A stretch of 64,000 nt of DNA from NCBI GenBank assembly GCA_947646735.1, contig CANTFK010000129.1:434001-498000 (forward strand), given 5' to 3'. A program made the translations under genes and the position numbers. The notes under the pieces are model-generated. The model worked only from the letters and a program-made list of their open reading frames with translations, did no database searches and had not been told where the DNA came from. The number at the start of each line of letters is the position of its first letter. The first letter of the stretch is position 1. The DNA comes from Peronospora farinosa. Its lineage: Eukaryota > Oomycota > Peronosporomycetes > Peronosporales > Peronosporaceae. Positions 31,730-44,664 of this stretch are shown one piece after another.

Positions 31730-34700
31730 GCTCACGTTACCACGACCACATGTACCCTCTGGACACTTGTATTCGTCTGGAAGCAGTGAGCGCTGCAAGG
31801 CGTTAAAAGCGTACTGACGCTTGCCAGTGTTCTTGAATGCGTTTTCCAAACGAACGCCATTGCTGCGCATGGTTGATACTGTACGTACTGCAAATTCCTC
31901 GGGCAAACCGTGGTTCTCACTCAGTAACTGAACTTGCTCGAGTGTCACCGACATGCCCGTGCGATCCTTTGCACTCTTGCACGATGTCACACGTCCAGCG
32001 CCCAGCAGTCGACATAAATGAGAGCTTTTCTGAATGATCTTGGGGTGCTTCGATTTCACTACTTGTCGCTTGCTAGCAGTGGCGATATGTTCCTCTAGCG
32101 ATTTCAGGAGAGGCTCAATTGTCGACATGGACGTCGGCACTGCATCTGGCTGTAAGATGACAATCACAATACAATAAGTTACTACATACATGGACCTCTA
32201 TCTGTAGAGGTTCTTGAAAACTCTGAAGCCATACGTACCCTTTCCATAGCAAGCCGCTTGTACTTTTCAACGTAACTCGTTAACAAGCAAAAGCTTTTGC
32301 GATTGATGATGTCTTGCAAAGTCGTCTTCTTGCTGCTTGCGCTGTTTGCCAACGTCTGCATTTCGTTAATGCCCTGTGTGAAAAGTACCGGCGTAACAGA
32401 AATGGAGCCTCCCGATCGAATGGTAGACGGAATGGAAGCGCACACGTCTTTAAAGCAACGTACACCGACTGCAACGATGAATGTTCCCTTGACAGACCCC
32501 TTACTCAACCGTAAAGACACGACGCTGGGCAGCGTCGTGTTCTTCATGTGCAAATTTAGCAGTGTTGATGGCAAGTGCGACGGCGGCGACGTGTCGAGTA
32601 CAAACGTGACATGTTTCAGTGCATCAACCGCTGCAGAAAAGTCCTCCAACATTCCAATTTCCTTCCCGTGTGTCGATAACAATGATTCCACTTGGAACAG
32701 GAATCCAATCGAGTCGATGGTGTGCAAGAAAGAGCGGTCCGTTGGGTGCTGCAATGAGTACTCCAGCTGACGGCAGAAGGACGTAACTAGAGTCGTCAAT
32801 GCTTGTGAAAAGCACATATCGAACCGCTTCGTGAGATGCCATCGCGTCTCATCGGTAGAACGTATGTCTGCATTACTCCAGTCCACCACATCGATACCGC
32901 TAGAATCCGACACGTTGCTCTGTACGCGCAGCAGTGACCGCTTCTGCAACATCGCTCGTAAACTTAGAATGCTTCCACCATGACGGAACTTGAAGCAATG
33001 TGCAGCAAATGCACCCACCGTTACGGTTGGATATACCCGAACGCTACCTGACGTCCGTCTTGATCGCTGAGAGCGCAATTCGGCTGTCGGGCCGACCCAC
33101 ATGTCTTGCACGTGCAGATTAATAGGCAGAAACCGGAGAACCGAACTCTTTTTTTCCGTGCTAGCCTTAAAGTTGAGCCCCTCTTCCGCACGATCGATAC
33201 ACAGCTCGAGACTCTCACGCAGTGCGTCAACATACATCTTGCGCTGCTGCACGCGGTCGTTCAGCCACGTTTGAACCACCGTCCGGTCGTTCTCACCTTG
33301 GATCTGCTCGATCAAGTTATCGTAGAGATTACCAACGAGTCCTCTCTTCACTCTTGCCTCAAAGTCTGCCGCTTCAGCTTGTGCACGCGCTAGATCATCC
33401 GTACGCTCGGAGACAAGCAGTTCCAGGTACTGTCGAGGCAGTTCGTTCGTAAGAGGACTTTCGATCATGTCTTCAATCACCATTTCATCTCCTTCGGCAA
33501 ACTGAAAACTCTTAGTGATGTAGAACCCGGAATTCTCTTTCAGTTGTCGTGTGGACACAGTCATTGACTTTACTCGCAAACGAGGAGCAGAGAGGTCCGC
33601 TTCAGTGGTGGCAGCTTCAGCCGTAGCTGCAGTATTTTGGGAATCTATACTCTTTCCATCACCCAAAAATGTCGGATTAGCTGATCGAGGGCGGTGCGAA
33701 ACCTGTCGGGACACCAAGTTCACCTCGTCTCCTGCGAGCATGTCATCACACGCACAAGAAAATTCACAGAAAACCTTGGGTCGAGAGGGTGGTGCCAAAC
33801 CCATACCGGATACGCGAGCGACTGGAGCACGCTCATCAAGCTGTAGGGAAGATGAACGCACCAATGGACGAGGCTCGCTTATATCGTCATCAGATGCTGG
33901 TGATGAAACCTTCTCCGAGATCTCGTATACTACAAAACGAAGGAGCGGGTTAGCGGGCATGATAGGAATCTGAAGTACCGACAAGAAAGTTGCAATTTGC
34001 GTCACAGTGCCGCCGCCGTTCTCAGAGTTGCCAGTCACCAGCGTTGGTAAAACTGTTTCGGTAAAGCCCACACGAGACCACCTCGCTACCGGATTAGAAA
34101 CAGGCAGAGGTGTGGGTAATGCCCCAGGGCCAAGCATCGAATGCGAATTACTACGACGATGAAGGATTCCTTCTTGGTGTAATCCACTTTCGATGAACGT
34201 ACTGATTGAAGAACGATTGTATTTCAACATTGAAAGATCTTCGTAGCAATCGTCCCCAATAACGTCGTTTTCGTCGGCATCAGGAGTACTATTCTCAGCA
34301 ACGTACAGCTCAACATAGCATGCATGCGTAAGAGGAATAGGCGAAACGAGCTGAAGTGCTAGTGCCAACACATTCTGCGTCCCATCCACATTTTCCTGGC
34401 CAATTGGGATGTACTCTGTGTCAGGAAAACGTAAAATACCAGCCCAGCCATCACTTAGCCCTGTGCCATTTGCTGCGATGCCGAGATTGCCATTTTCAGC
34501 CTTATCAGAAATACTTGACATCGTATCGCCCAGCAGCTGTGGGTTCTTAAAGTGCAACGATGGGTTCCAGTTCATCCCATGTAGCCTAGGATTCCACTGC
34601 AGAAGCAAAAAACCGATTGGGGGTACCAACGTCGGAAGCCATATGCAGAAAACATACCAAACGACAGAGTTGATACTCCAGTTTTTCCAGTCCAAAATGG

Positions 34701-37700
34701 AGTTCATGATGCAAGACGTTCCAAGCACAAGCGCGATCGAGAGGATTACCACCAAGTAGGTAACCAACGACTTCTTCATCACCTTCACAACGTGATCACC
34801 AAATATATCACCAGATTGATCGATCAGCCGTATCCCGCGTTGAATCACGAACGCGCCGAGCGCAAGAAGCACCACTGAGGCAAGGAAGATAAAAAGCTCA
34901 GCACTCCGTTGGAGAAAGAAGAACCAGTCTGAGTAGGCAACATCTTTGCACACGTTGTCCACCGCATATTTCCACTGTCTAGGTTGTAAATCGGGGCAGT
35001 AATCGTTCGAACACAGCCGCATGTTGTACAAAGGGTTCTTGAGATAATCGTCGTACGTGCACTTGTAGAAATCTGTAAGGCTCACGACACCGAAAAACTG
35101 GATACAGTAAAACGCCACATTGATGATCACGTAGATGGTGAACACACATAAGCGCCCAGACGGTCCCACGTCGTGGAATAGCACTGTACCCCAGTGAAAG
35201 CACACCGAAGTCATCATCGTCCACGTGAAACAGACAGAAATCGAGTATAACAAGTAGTAGATGTCAGTTCCGGGGGCCGAAGACGAGTTTGATACGCGAA
35301 TCCAAATTGCGTTGCCCATGATACACATAACGAAAATCATCATCACGGACAGCGACGTCATGTCGTTGTAGAATGTCGCTTTTGAGAACGAAATACCATT
35401 CTGCCAACAAGTGCGATATTAGCTACCAGAATTACAATGCGTAATAACACGAGATGAATTTACCATTCGTGTAATGAGGACAGCGCCAGCCAGAGCGACA
35501 GCAAAGAAAGTGATTGAAATCACGCTGTACACACTTAGAGTGTACTTCGAGTCTATGCAACACATCTCAGTACGGGGTGAGTCCATTGTCCGTGTACAAA
35601 AGAGATAATGAATGAAATACGTACATGTCTTTGCGATCACCAACGTTTGTGCGCAATCGCTTCCCAGTACAGTGTTATTGTCCATCAAAATAACCTCGCC
35701 GAGCGGAGGTAGACGAAAGCCACTTGTGTCACTACCATTCTGGCCCGAGCCACCAGCCCAGATAACATTCGTTACCTGAATCTGAAATGTAAACGCCTTT
35801 TTTATCTCCCAAGAATCGTTTGTATTTACCCCTGAAGGAAGAAGGTCTGTCACGCAAAAGTACGTAGTGTTGTCGCTCTGAATGTTCAGGTTTGTATTGC
35901 CTGGACCAGCGTATAGATGGAGAAACGGATTTCCAGCTTGAACGTACGAAACCGTTGTAGATGATCCGAAAAGCACAGTTGAAGTAGGCTCAATTCCTTT
36001 ACTTGCGCAATATGAGGAGCGCAAATCAACACAAACTTTCGGGTTCTCCGAGTTGGGGCCAACGATAGTGGACGTTGAAAATGACAGCATCATAACTCCG
36101 GTGTCCTCGTCCATCCACAACAGTGATGAATCCAGTCGACCTCTTCGGACAGAGGGCAACGACATCGTGGCGAGAGTAAGAGCGTTCAAATCTTGAGCCA
36201 ATGAAGCTGAGTCAGAAGAAGTCACCGTTAACTTGCGCGTCCGCCGAGAAGTGCCAGCAGATTTCAGTGTTCCAGACGAAGTCTCATAGGATAGCGACAC
36301 ACTTACACCCACAGAGCTACTAAAAGCGCTAGCACATTCACCTGTGACGATACTTCTCAACAATACAAATGTCATCGGGCCTCTAGAACTCGATGTCATT
36401 AAATCCTCGCGGCCTTCAAGTAACTTCATGACATTGATAAAGCCGTACCGGTGGACATCACTGTCACAGTTCTTCTTGTTCGTAACGCTTGAACAGCTAT
36501 ACACTCTCACGGCGGAATGATGTGCACTGTGGTCGTGTCGTAGTGTTACTTCGACTGCAGCATTTTCCCATGCAACGAATCTCCAACCACTAGGAAGTGA
36601 AATAGTGATCCACCAATTGCTTTTGCGAGCCATTGGGTTTTCCTCTCCTAAGTTGTTGAACGCCCCAACGATATCGCCAGCCAAAATCGTAAATCTTGCT
36701 TCTACAACACTAAATGGAGTGACATGTGATGTCGACACCTTGTAGGAATTTGTCGACACGCATGTCTTGTACCCTAATGGACACGAACCATCGGGAAGCT
36801 TGCTTTCACACGTAGATCGGCTGAATTCGCCAGGATACTCGTTCTGACACTCTGATGCCTTACATCGACAATAGGTAGAAGTATACGGTACGTACCCCCC
36901 ACTGTCATTCCACTGCAACAAGAAAACACACACACAAAAGTTAGCATAGGTAACTCCGCAGCACTCAAAGTGCATTAAAGATGGATTATAAGGTTGCAAC
37001 GAACCCAGCTTGCGTTTCCAGCCTTCAGCTCGCTTGAAGAGCTGTTGTTGTCTGAGAATGAGGCAACCTTGATGACCTTGCTCGGCACGACGTGAGATCC
37101 CAACTCAACCGAATTCGCCAGAGATAATGTTTCCATGGGCACCACCGATTCTCCAGTAGAAACAATCGAGGTGTTTAGCTCTGCAGTAGCATCCGACCCA
37201 TTTGAGCTTGAAAGAGGCGTTATATCAACAAGAATAGAGCCTTCTTCTGTATATCTCAATAGTGGAGCCTTCCCAACAGATACGCTCTCATCAGTAGAGC
37301 CGACACCAATATTTACACCACCAGATTCCTCCGTCACATCCACATTTGAATCGCTCATGGTAACTCGGACACCAGTATCGATACTTGAAATACTGTCAGA
37401 AGTCTGGACATCATCATCTCCTTTTAAAGCAACTCCAACGTGAAGATTCTGAGAATCAACTGACGTATCAATCTCATAAGAATTGGCAGGGAGCTGGATA
37501 CCGCTTGAATCCACAGATGGGTCAATACTGAGTGGATTTGCAGCAACGTGGGCACAGCCAGCTCCAATACACGCGTTTAATTGTCCAGTACTCGTGTTAA
37601 TTTGAACTCCATTTGAATCAACACTAGCACCATCAAGCTCGGAACCAATTGATACGTTCACCTCACTTGATCCAGACCTTCTAATGTCCAGTCCGTCTTT

Positions 37701-38098
37701 TTGATCAAACGAATTTCGTCCATCTTGTCTTTTCTCTTGTCTCTCTATTCTCGTCACATACGAAAGCCCCTTCGTTTTTTTTACATGTTTGTCCACATCT
37801 GCAATTCCTGGAAGTGGGTTTAAACTCTCTTTTGTATCTAATTGTGAAAAAAAACACATGTAAACAAACAAAACAGTTCAAAAAAACGGATAAAAAACGG
37901 AGCCCATTTCCAAAAAAAACGGCACAGTATGTAATACCAGAGGCTTGAACCGGTACAGATGAGGTCGAGACGACCAGCAGGAGCAACGCTACGGTAGACT
38001 TGTACCGCACAAGTCGACACTGACACAAGCAAGGAGATATACAGGCACATTAAGGATACAAATAGTGTCTAGAGAAGGCGTATTTTTCGTACCCTCAT
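31727..38098 (-). CDS. Seven-helix receptor fused to INPP4-type inositol polyphosphate 4-phosphatase (GPCR-INPP4 bigram)
   Basis: Exons on the minus strand: 38098-38093 (six bases), 38019-37938, 37837-37005, 36912-35464 (perhaps with an intron at 35624-35553), 35400-32239, 32149-31727. About 1,984 residues. A signal peptide (VALLLLVVSTSS) precedes a large Ser and Asp-rich, then Cys-containing extracellular region. Seven hydrophobic helices follow, from LSVYSVISITFFAVALAG to WYVFCIWLPTLVPPIGFLLL. The cytoplasmic part ends in the INPP4 catalytic loop CKSAKDRTGMS (CX5R) and the family terminus LLPDEYKCPEGTCG. INPP4 enzymes remove the 4-phosphate of PtdIns(3,4)P2. Such GPCR-INPP4 fusions are described in oomycetes, where ligands are unknown. 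It would join reception and lipid signalling in one chain. The tiny first exon is a prediction. Confidence 0.85.
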
Positions 38099-38318
38099 GG
38101 CGAGAGTGTCAGGTCAGGTCGTGTTTGATTGGGAAATTCTGTAGGAAAGTGCGGGGTGGGTGTAAAATACGAGGTGACGAGGTGTATTTTACATGTTAAA
38201 TTGGAACGTAGTAACGAAGCCTTGTGTTAAGAAAGGGAGATGTACCGAAGGTTTTAGCCTACCGTCTCGTGTGCACCACACAAATACTATTGGCCAGCCA
38301 TTTCTCGGTTCAGCGACA
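38099..38318. promoter_or_regulatory. Shared divergent promoter region
   Basis: The receptor-INPP4 gene starts at 38098 leftwards and the WD40 gene at 38319 rightwards, so about 220 bp serves both. No clear initiator element was found. Confidence 0.45.
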
Positions 38319-40036
38319 ATGGCACCCCAGGACGAGCATGAAGACGTGGAAAAGATCGTACGTGAAGCTCCAAAGCGTCTGGGTCGAAAAGCTCTGAAGC
38401 TCAAGAAGGAAAAGATTGAACATGTTGGCAAATACACACGAAATGGTGCCATCTCACAGCATCGCATTCGAAATATCCGTGACAAGAAGCTCCGAGGCTC
38501 GTTACAACGCGCCCATGAGAAGAACAAATTAGCAGCTGAAGCTGCTGCCAAGTCGGAGATTTTGTTGCCTGATCAAGTTGGTTTTTTGGAAGCTGAAGGT
38601 CTTGAAAAGACGTATAAATTCACACAGAAACAGCTCGCAGACAATGTGGATCTCAATACGGCACGTAAAATTTTTAGCTTGGACTTGCCAGAATATGGCT
38701 CGTATCGTGTGAAATACACACGCAATGGACGTAATATGCTGCTTAGTAGTCAGAAGGGTCACTTGGCACAAATGGATGCGCTACGCATGAAACTCACGTG
38801 TGAATTCCAGGCGAATGACTTGGTGCGTGACATCAGTTTCTTGCACAATGATTCACTCTTTGCTGCGGCTCAGAAGAAACACGTGTACATTTATGACAAT
38901 ACTGGTGCTGAAGCACATTGTATTCGTACCATTCCGGAGCCTCGGAAGATGGAATTCCTGCCCTACCACTTTTTGCTTTCGACTGTGAGTGGCAATGGAT
39001 TGCTGAGTTACCATGACGTGACGGAAGGAAAAAAGGTATCGACGCATCGCACGAAGCAAGGGCTGTGTGACACAATGGCATTGAACCCCTGGAATGCCGT
39101 TGTGAATCTTGGTCACGCAAGCGGAATTGTAACGTTATGGACGCCAAACATGTCGGACGCTGTCGTCAAGATGCAGTGTCATCAGGGACCGAGTACGTTA
39201 TGGGAGTATGTCGTTGCTATGTGTGGATGTTTATTTCGCTTACAGTTATGTTGTGTTCATTTGTATTTATAGTTCGATCTATGGGTATCGACAGCAGCGG
39301 AAAGTATCTTGTCACCGCTGGTGCTGATAGAAAAGTGAAGGTGTTCGACCTACGTAAATACCAAGAGCTAAACAGCTACTACCTGACGGCGGCAGCTAAC
39401 ACTATGAGCGTGAGTCAACGCGGACTTGTGGCAGTAGGCTTTGGTCCGAACGTGCACGTGCTCAAGGGTGCTTTCTTGTCGAGCTCTCCCATCAAACCAT
39501 ACATGACATACCAGATTCCAGGCTCAATGATCAGCTCAGTTGCATTCCGTCCGTTTGAAGATGTGCTTGGTGTTGGTCATGCCAAGGGCTTTAACTCGGT
39601 GGTGATTCCTGGCGCCGGTGAGCCTAACTTCGATACATATGAGGCGAACCCGTACGAAAACCACAAGCAGCGTGATGAGTCCGAGGTACGCTCGCTTTTG
39701 GAAAAGATCCGTCCGGAGATGATCACATTGGACCCCAACGCCATCGGTCGTGTGGACATGGATCCAGCCGAGGAGCAGGAAAGAAAAATTCATCAGATGC
39801 AGCGTGCCAACGGGGATGGCAGTGCCAAGAAGCCCAAGAAGAAAATGCGCGGTAAGAACCGTCCGTCGCGGCGACTGCGCAAGAAGCAACAGAACGTCGT
39901 TGACGTCCAGAAGCAACAGTTCCGCGAGCAATTGGCGAACAAGCAAAAACGCGAAGATCGGAAGGAGCAGCAGCAGGAGTGGAACAAAAAGGCTGAGAGT
40001 GCACCTACGGCACTCAATCGGTTCTTCAAGAAGTAG
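38319..40036 (+). CDS. Utp7 / WDR46 (BING4) WD40 protein of the small-subunit processome, two exons
   Basis: Exons 38319-39192 and 39273-40036 (intron gtacgt...tatag), about 545 residues. The start ATGGCACCC at 38319 is chosen; the frame runs 42 codons further up without family support. WD40 repeats are seen in AAAQKKHVYIYDNTG, VNLGHASGIVTLWTP and LVTAGADRKVKVFDLRKY. The BING4 C-terminal domain follows (VAFRPFEDVLGVGHAKGFNS, IPGAGEPNFDTYEANPYENH). The basic tail (KKPKKKMRGKNRPSRRLRKK) suits the nucleolus. Utp7 is needed for 18S rRNA processing. It looks complete and ordinary. Confidence 0.92.
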
Positions 40037-40241
40037 ATGCATTCCACTCTGTAATACAATCGACCGTCACTTTTCATTAGACACATTGGGTTCCTTACTC
40101 GTAGTCCTCGTGTGTACAACAAGTAGAACAACAGCAACAACAAAACACGCCATTATATCAAGACCAACGATCCTTAATTATTGCACCTTAAATCGTACCA
40201 AATCCTGTTCGTCTTGCGCCAAACCGGAGTCGGCTAGACGC

Positions 40242-42489
40242 TCATGCAAGGTAGCGATACGTGTTGGCTTGGTCGGGGTCGCGCTCAAGGTATTCTCGGT
40301 CGATGAGAGCCTCAATACGGCGCTTGATGACCTTCAGGTTCGGCTTGAAAAACGCCAGCTGGCTCAGCACTTCCGAGATAAGCTGCTGGTGCTGTAGCGT
40401 TTTGCGAGCCTTCATAATACGCACGATCGCGGCTTCTATGGCTATGCTGCGGTCTTCCTCCACACTTTTTTGACTGTGGCTTTCTTCCAGAGATGCCATG
40501 GGAATACGCAGCTTGCGCATCGGCGAAGCAAACGTTCGGTTCAGCATAAACTGGTCGCTGGTCGAGATAGTCTTACCGGCAGGTGTCTTTGTCAGCAGTT
40601 TGTACTTGCCACACGACAGCGAATGCATAATGCGCTTCACGACATCCACTGTCAGGTTCAATGACTCGCGCACAGCCTCAAACGACAGTGCACCATCGCC
40701 TTCGTTAAACAATAGCAGCGCCACAGCTTGCAACGTCGTTACCTGCAGATCGTACCATTTCTTCTTAGGGAAGTTGGCACGAATCGTTGCATTCCCAAGG
40801 GAGTGCACCCATTGCAGTCGACGATGGCTGGTTTTTGAATCATAGTACACCTTAAAAAGATTCATACATCGGACCATTAGCGGCGGCATGGTGACTTCTA
40901 GGATGCGGTACGACGGCCAGTAACCCGTCGTTAGCACCTGGACACTGAACTCAAGACTTAAAGCAGCTTCATTTGGACCTTTCTCACGTTGCTTTTTCAA
41001 AAAGCCTTCGAACTCGTGGTGGTGGTCACTGCCGATGGCCAGATCGTTCATCATACCTTCCATCTTACCCGTGAATTGTGCACCGCAGCGCAACTTCAGC
41101 TTACCGATCATAAGCACTTCAGCATCGGCCGAAGCAGACCGCTGATTCAGCAAACGCTTGGCCAACTGATTACGATAAATTTCAGCAAAAAGATCTTTGT
41201 CCGTGAGATACGAGAACACGAATACCACCTTCTCCAGGTAGTCCTCCACCTGCTCATCACTTAGCTTTTCGCCCCCTGTCTTCAAGATACGATCACAGAA
41301 CGTACTCATCAGCTTTGCCGAGCTATCGGGTCCAACGTCCCTATTAACAAACTCAACAAAAGCCTCCTTCAGAGCCTTTTGAAATAGGGAATTGCCTGCA
41401 AATTGATCGTTAACGATGCTGCGAAATTTATCATGGATGGCAAGGATATCCTTAATGAACGTTGGATCCGAGCTGGGATCACGGACGTTGCCAGAGGCTA
41501 CAGCATTAGCGCGCTTTGCGACAATATCATTACCCACTGCCGTAATGTGCTGCTGCACAAGGTTCGCAATTGGCTCCAGTCCACTCTTGAGACGCGCAAA
41601 GAGGCGGTACATACGTGCCAAGTCATCCAATTTGTCATTCTTCAGCAATGCAATGACACCAGAGTTTTCTCGCTCAATGAGTTCCTTCTGTGCAGCTTCA
41701 AGCAATACATTTTCCAGTTCATCAACAAGTTTTGGCTCCGTGGACTTGTGCAGATACGTGTGCACCCGACTCCGCTCGCTCTGTAAAGCTTCTTCCACCT
41801 TTTGCAAATACACTGGTGTCGAGTCTTCACAGAGCCACCCCTTTGACTTGCGTTCATAGTACGTAGCACTAGTCAGTACAAGGTCCATTTCTAGACAAGT
41901 CTGATACACATCAAGAGACTTCATGCCCATGACTTCAAAAATCTCGACACAATTTCGCATCAGCGTCGTATCAATCAATTCTCCATTGCGTTCTTTCTCA
42001 ATCAGTTCAATCATAGCGTCTTTCACACGTACTTTGACCTTTTGAAAAACCATCCGATCAAAACTCTGAAGTCCTGCATCATCCAATGTCGGGAGCGAAT
42101 GGTGTTTCACATAATAGCGATCCAAGTACATAAAGAATCGGGTCATCCATTTCATCATAAGTTTATGATTGGTCCATCGTTTCACAAGTTCTTGGAGAAA
42201 AAATTCATCGTGAGCTTGATTCCAATGTGGGCAACACCTTTTGTTCCAAATAGGTATCAAATGTTTGACCATGACGATCATAAAGTTGCTCTGAAAAATT
42301 ATAAGGTGATCGTTGGGTGCACATATTGTAACATGTTGTATAAATGGGCATAAAAGCATTTGGTGGAAAGGGGGAGACTTGAATTTGATCAAATCCTTTG
42401 TCTAAAATACCTAATAACACGTCAATCGCTTTGGGTTTAATTTCTTGGTCCCATCCTTCTTCCAGGGAGATTAAATTCTTTCCACTCAT
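40242..42489 (-). CDS. Cullin-1, scaffold of SCF ubiquitin ligases; one apparent frameshift
   Basis: Start ATG 42489 (MSGKNLISLEEGWDQEIKPK). About 748 residues once a single-base break near 42213 is allowed for; the frame before it ends in LPTLESS and the next begins HDEFFLQELVKRW. Cullin repeats fill the N-terminal half (Skp1 and F-box binding side). The cullin homology domain (DRILKTGGEKLSDEQVEDYL, LTTGYWP, TMPPLMVRCMNLFKVYY) binds Rbx1. The C-terminal winged helix holds the neddylation lysine in IVRIMKARK, and the family end LIDREYLERD is present. The extra base is probably a sequence error since the rest is conserved. The window also has an F-box fragment and a RING protein, which work in related pathways. 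Confidence 0.93.
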
Positions 42490-42984
42490 GCTTCAATGAG
42501 ATCTATCTCAGTAAATAGTTAAGAGAGCAATAAACTTGAGTCTTCTATAGTATAAGGAATCACTTGATAATTGATTTTTCTCCCCTTTTATTCTGTTTTA
42601 ACTACCAGTTGTTTCGTTTAAATGAAAAAACGCGTTGTTTTATCAGATTGTATTCCCTTCGGTAGTGCATTTGTTTTATCCAATCATTACTCGTCTTTTA
42701 GTAATACCGTCTTCCTATTAGTGTAAAATGTACCATTAAGAAAGTACGACGTTCGGATTAAGCAACGGAAGCGCCTGTTCATCCATCTCCTTCGTCCGCC
42801 ATCACGTCCGCTTTAGCGTCGCCGTTGCTACCACGTTCGCACCATTTTCCTTTATTTCTTACCACAGCTCCACGTCGTTGTTTCTTTTCTATCTCTTGAT
42901 CCAAGTAACAACGACTTGCTTGAAACGCCTTGACCATTTACCTCTATAACGTGATATTCACTTCAACAGGTGTATCTCTTTATC
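42490..42984. other. Divergent spacer between cullin and FHA-RING genes
   Basis: About 495 bp with both promoters expected. The string cacttcaacag just before 42970 could be a splice acceptor for an upstream noncoding exon of the FHA-RING gene, but no further coding exon is evident. Confidence 0.45.
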
Positions 42985-44418
42985 ATGCTACATGATATCA
43001 TACTGGGATCGTGGGAATTCTCGGCATCCTTTTGTGTCGGCCGCAGTCGCGGCTGTGAAGTGAGTATCTCAACATCGGAAGAGACACGGACTGTCAGTAA
43101 ACGTCACGTTGGATTTGTCCCTTTTACAGAGACACTGGGAGTTTCAGGATTTGGTAAACGACGATGGCTTGTCTACGATCTTGAGACCATGAATGGAACA
43201 GCAGTAAATGAAGTGGAAATCCCAACAGGAGGTAATCGAGAGCTTCATAATGGCGATGAAGTCGTGTTGGCTTCGGCCATGAGACAGTGTGTCCGTCTAT
43301 TGGTTCAGTTCTCAGACGACGCGCACTCGCGCATTGTCGTGAAGGCACTGACACGCTCGATGACGTCGTCGCCTGTGCCATTGCACCGCCAGACGACGAC
43401 TCCAAGCCCGTCTTTACGACGCTCGCCACGACGCGTTGTCATGACGAATGCATTGGAAGATGTGACAGGTTTTAGAAGATCAGCAAATACGATTGCTGGT
43501 AGCCCGGCAATTGCAAGGACGGGATGTCGAGTGGAAGCAAGGACTCCGGGAAGTTGTTATGGAAATATGATGACTCCACCACCTCAGAGTTTGTCGCAGA
43601 AACGAAGTCGTGCTAGTCCGAGAAAAGCAGCAATTGAGATTGAAAATGTGGAGATGCATAGACAAGAGGAGACACCAAGTAGTCAGCTGAGAAAACGTTT
43701 ACGACGTGGTGGCATAATTGAAGAAGCAACAGCAGTGAAAGAAGATGTTAGTACTGATACGAAAAGACCTCGAGAGCATGAGAATGAAGAGAGGGAGCGA
43801 CTCATGATGTGTTCTGTCTGTCTGGAGTATTTTCACGGCAGTGCAACACTGCCGTGCTCACACACGTTTTGCGGATACTGTATTAGCAGCTGGTTCCGCA
43901 GCTCACTGTCGTGCCCCGAGTGCCGTGCCGTCGTGAAGACGGTTCCTGTGCGCAACCGTGCACTGGACGAACTGGTGAAGCGGATAGTAGGGCATACAGA
44001 AGCCTACAAGTCCCACGTACGTCGCCGAACACGGATGCAGCGACGATCCATTGTATCACATCATTTTGGGCGTAGAAGCAGCAACGACAACATTAACGTA
44101 TCGGAAGGAGCTGTTCGCGGTGTGAGTAATTTCCAGCTTGTCAGTCCGACTACCCATGAGCTTCGAATCCGCGCCAGTGTTTTCACGCGTTGGTCTGTTG
44201 AAGACAAACTCGCGTTCTCTGAATACATCAAGGATCAGTTTGGTGAGACCCGTTTTGCTACCTGCAAGAAGGTAGGGCTCACGGAGATGGCAGTGGATCG
44301 ATCCAACATGACGGAGCTGATCGTCGCTGCACAGAATCTGCTACTAGATTACAGTGGCATCCGTATGATTGGTGAAGCTTGCTGCCAGCGCCTCAAAATC
44401 TTCCTATTTTTCGGCTGA
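42985..44418 (+). CDS. FHA and RING-finger E3 ubiquitin ligase (CHFR/RNF8-like)
   Basis: The ATG at 42985 is preferred over the GTG at 42970. About 477 residues. The N-terminal FHA domain reads phosphothreonine: FCVGRSRGCEVSI, TVSKRHVGF and LETMNGTAVNEVEI with the conserved Gly-Arg, Ser-Lys-Arg-His and Asn-Gly. A disordered Arg and Ser-rich linker follows. The C3HC4 RING is at about residues 270-310: CSVCLEYF, LPCSHTFCGYC, SCPEC. The C-terminal segment (FGETRFATCKKVGLTEMAVD, TELIVAAQNLLLDYSG) is conserved-looking but unassigned. FHA-RING proteins act in mitotic checkpoints and DNA-damage signalling in the nucleus. A single exon is sufficient. Confidence 0.88.
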   Translation: MLHDIILGSWEFSASFCVGRSRGCEVSISTSEETRTVSKRHVGFVPFTETLGVSGFGKRRWLVYDLETMNGTAVNEVEIPTGGNRELHNGDEVVLASAMRQCVRLLVQFSDDAHSRIVVKALTRSMTSSPVPLHRQTTTPSPSLRRSPRRVVMTNALEDVTGFRRSANTIAGSPAIARTGCRVEARTPGSCYGNMMTPPPQSLSQKRSRASPRKAAIEIENVEMHRQEETPSSQLRKRLRRGGIIEEATAVKEDVSTDTKRPREHENEERERLMMCSVCLEYFHGSATLPCSHTFCGYCISSWFRSSLSCPECRAVVKTVPVRNRALDELVKRIVGHTEAYKSHVRRRTRMQRRSIVSHHFGRRSSNDNINVSEGAVRGVSNFQLVSPTTHELRIRASVFTRWSVEDKLAFSEYIKDQFGETRFATCKKVGLTEMAVDRSNMTELIVAAQNLLLDYSGIRMIGEACCQRLKIFLFFG

Positions 44419-44664
44419 ATGCAGACTCTATTTAGATGGCAGTGACATGGCTGCATTTATAACTCTCGGCCTCAGTATCTGTAAAACCACAGCCGTTTAA
44501 GCTCAATCAATGTCAGTAACTTGTAACCTCCCTCTTACAAAATATTAAATAAAACCACCTTTTAGGTTTTTTAAAAACGAGCTTTTAAATGGTCCTCCAT
44601 TATCACAGAATAGAGCCAAAAAAAGACGACTTTAAGCCTCTGATAGGTCTTCCTTTACGACGAG

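Noticed and set aside
31621..31806. Plus-strand frame through the (TC)n run
   Set aside because: Ser-Leu repeat from the microsatellite, antisense to the INPP4 end.
37838..38050. Alternative start of the receptor gene at 38050
   Set aside because: Its phase at the 37938 donor leads into a stop soon after the next exon; the other frame joins the long open exon.
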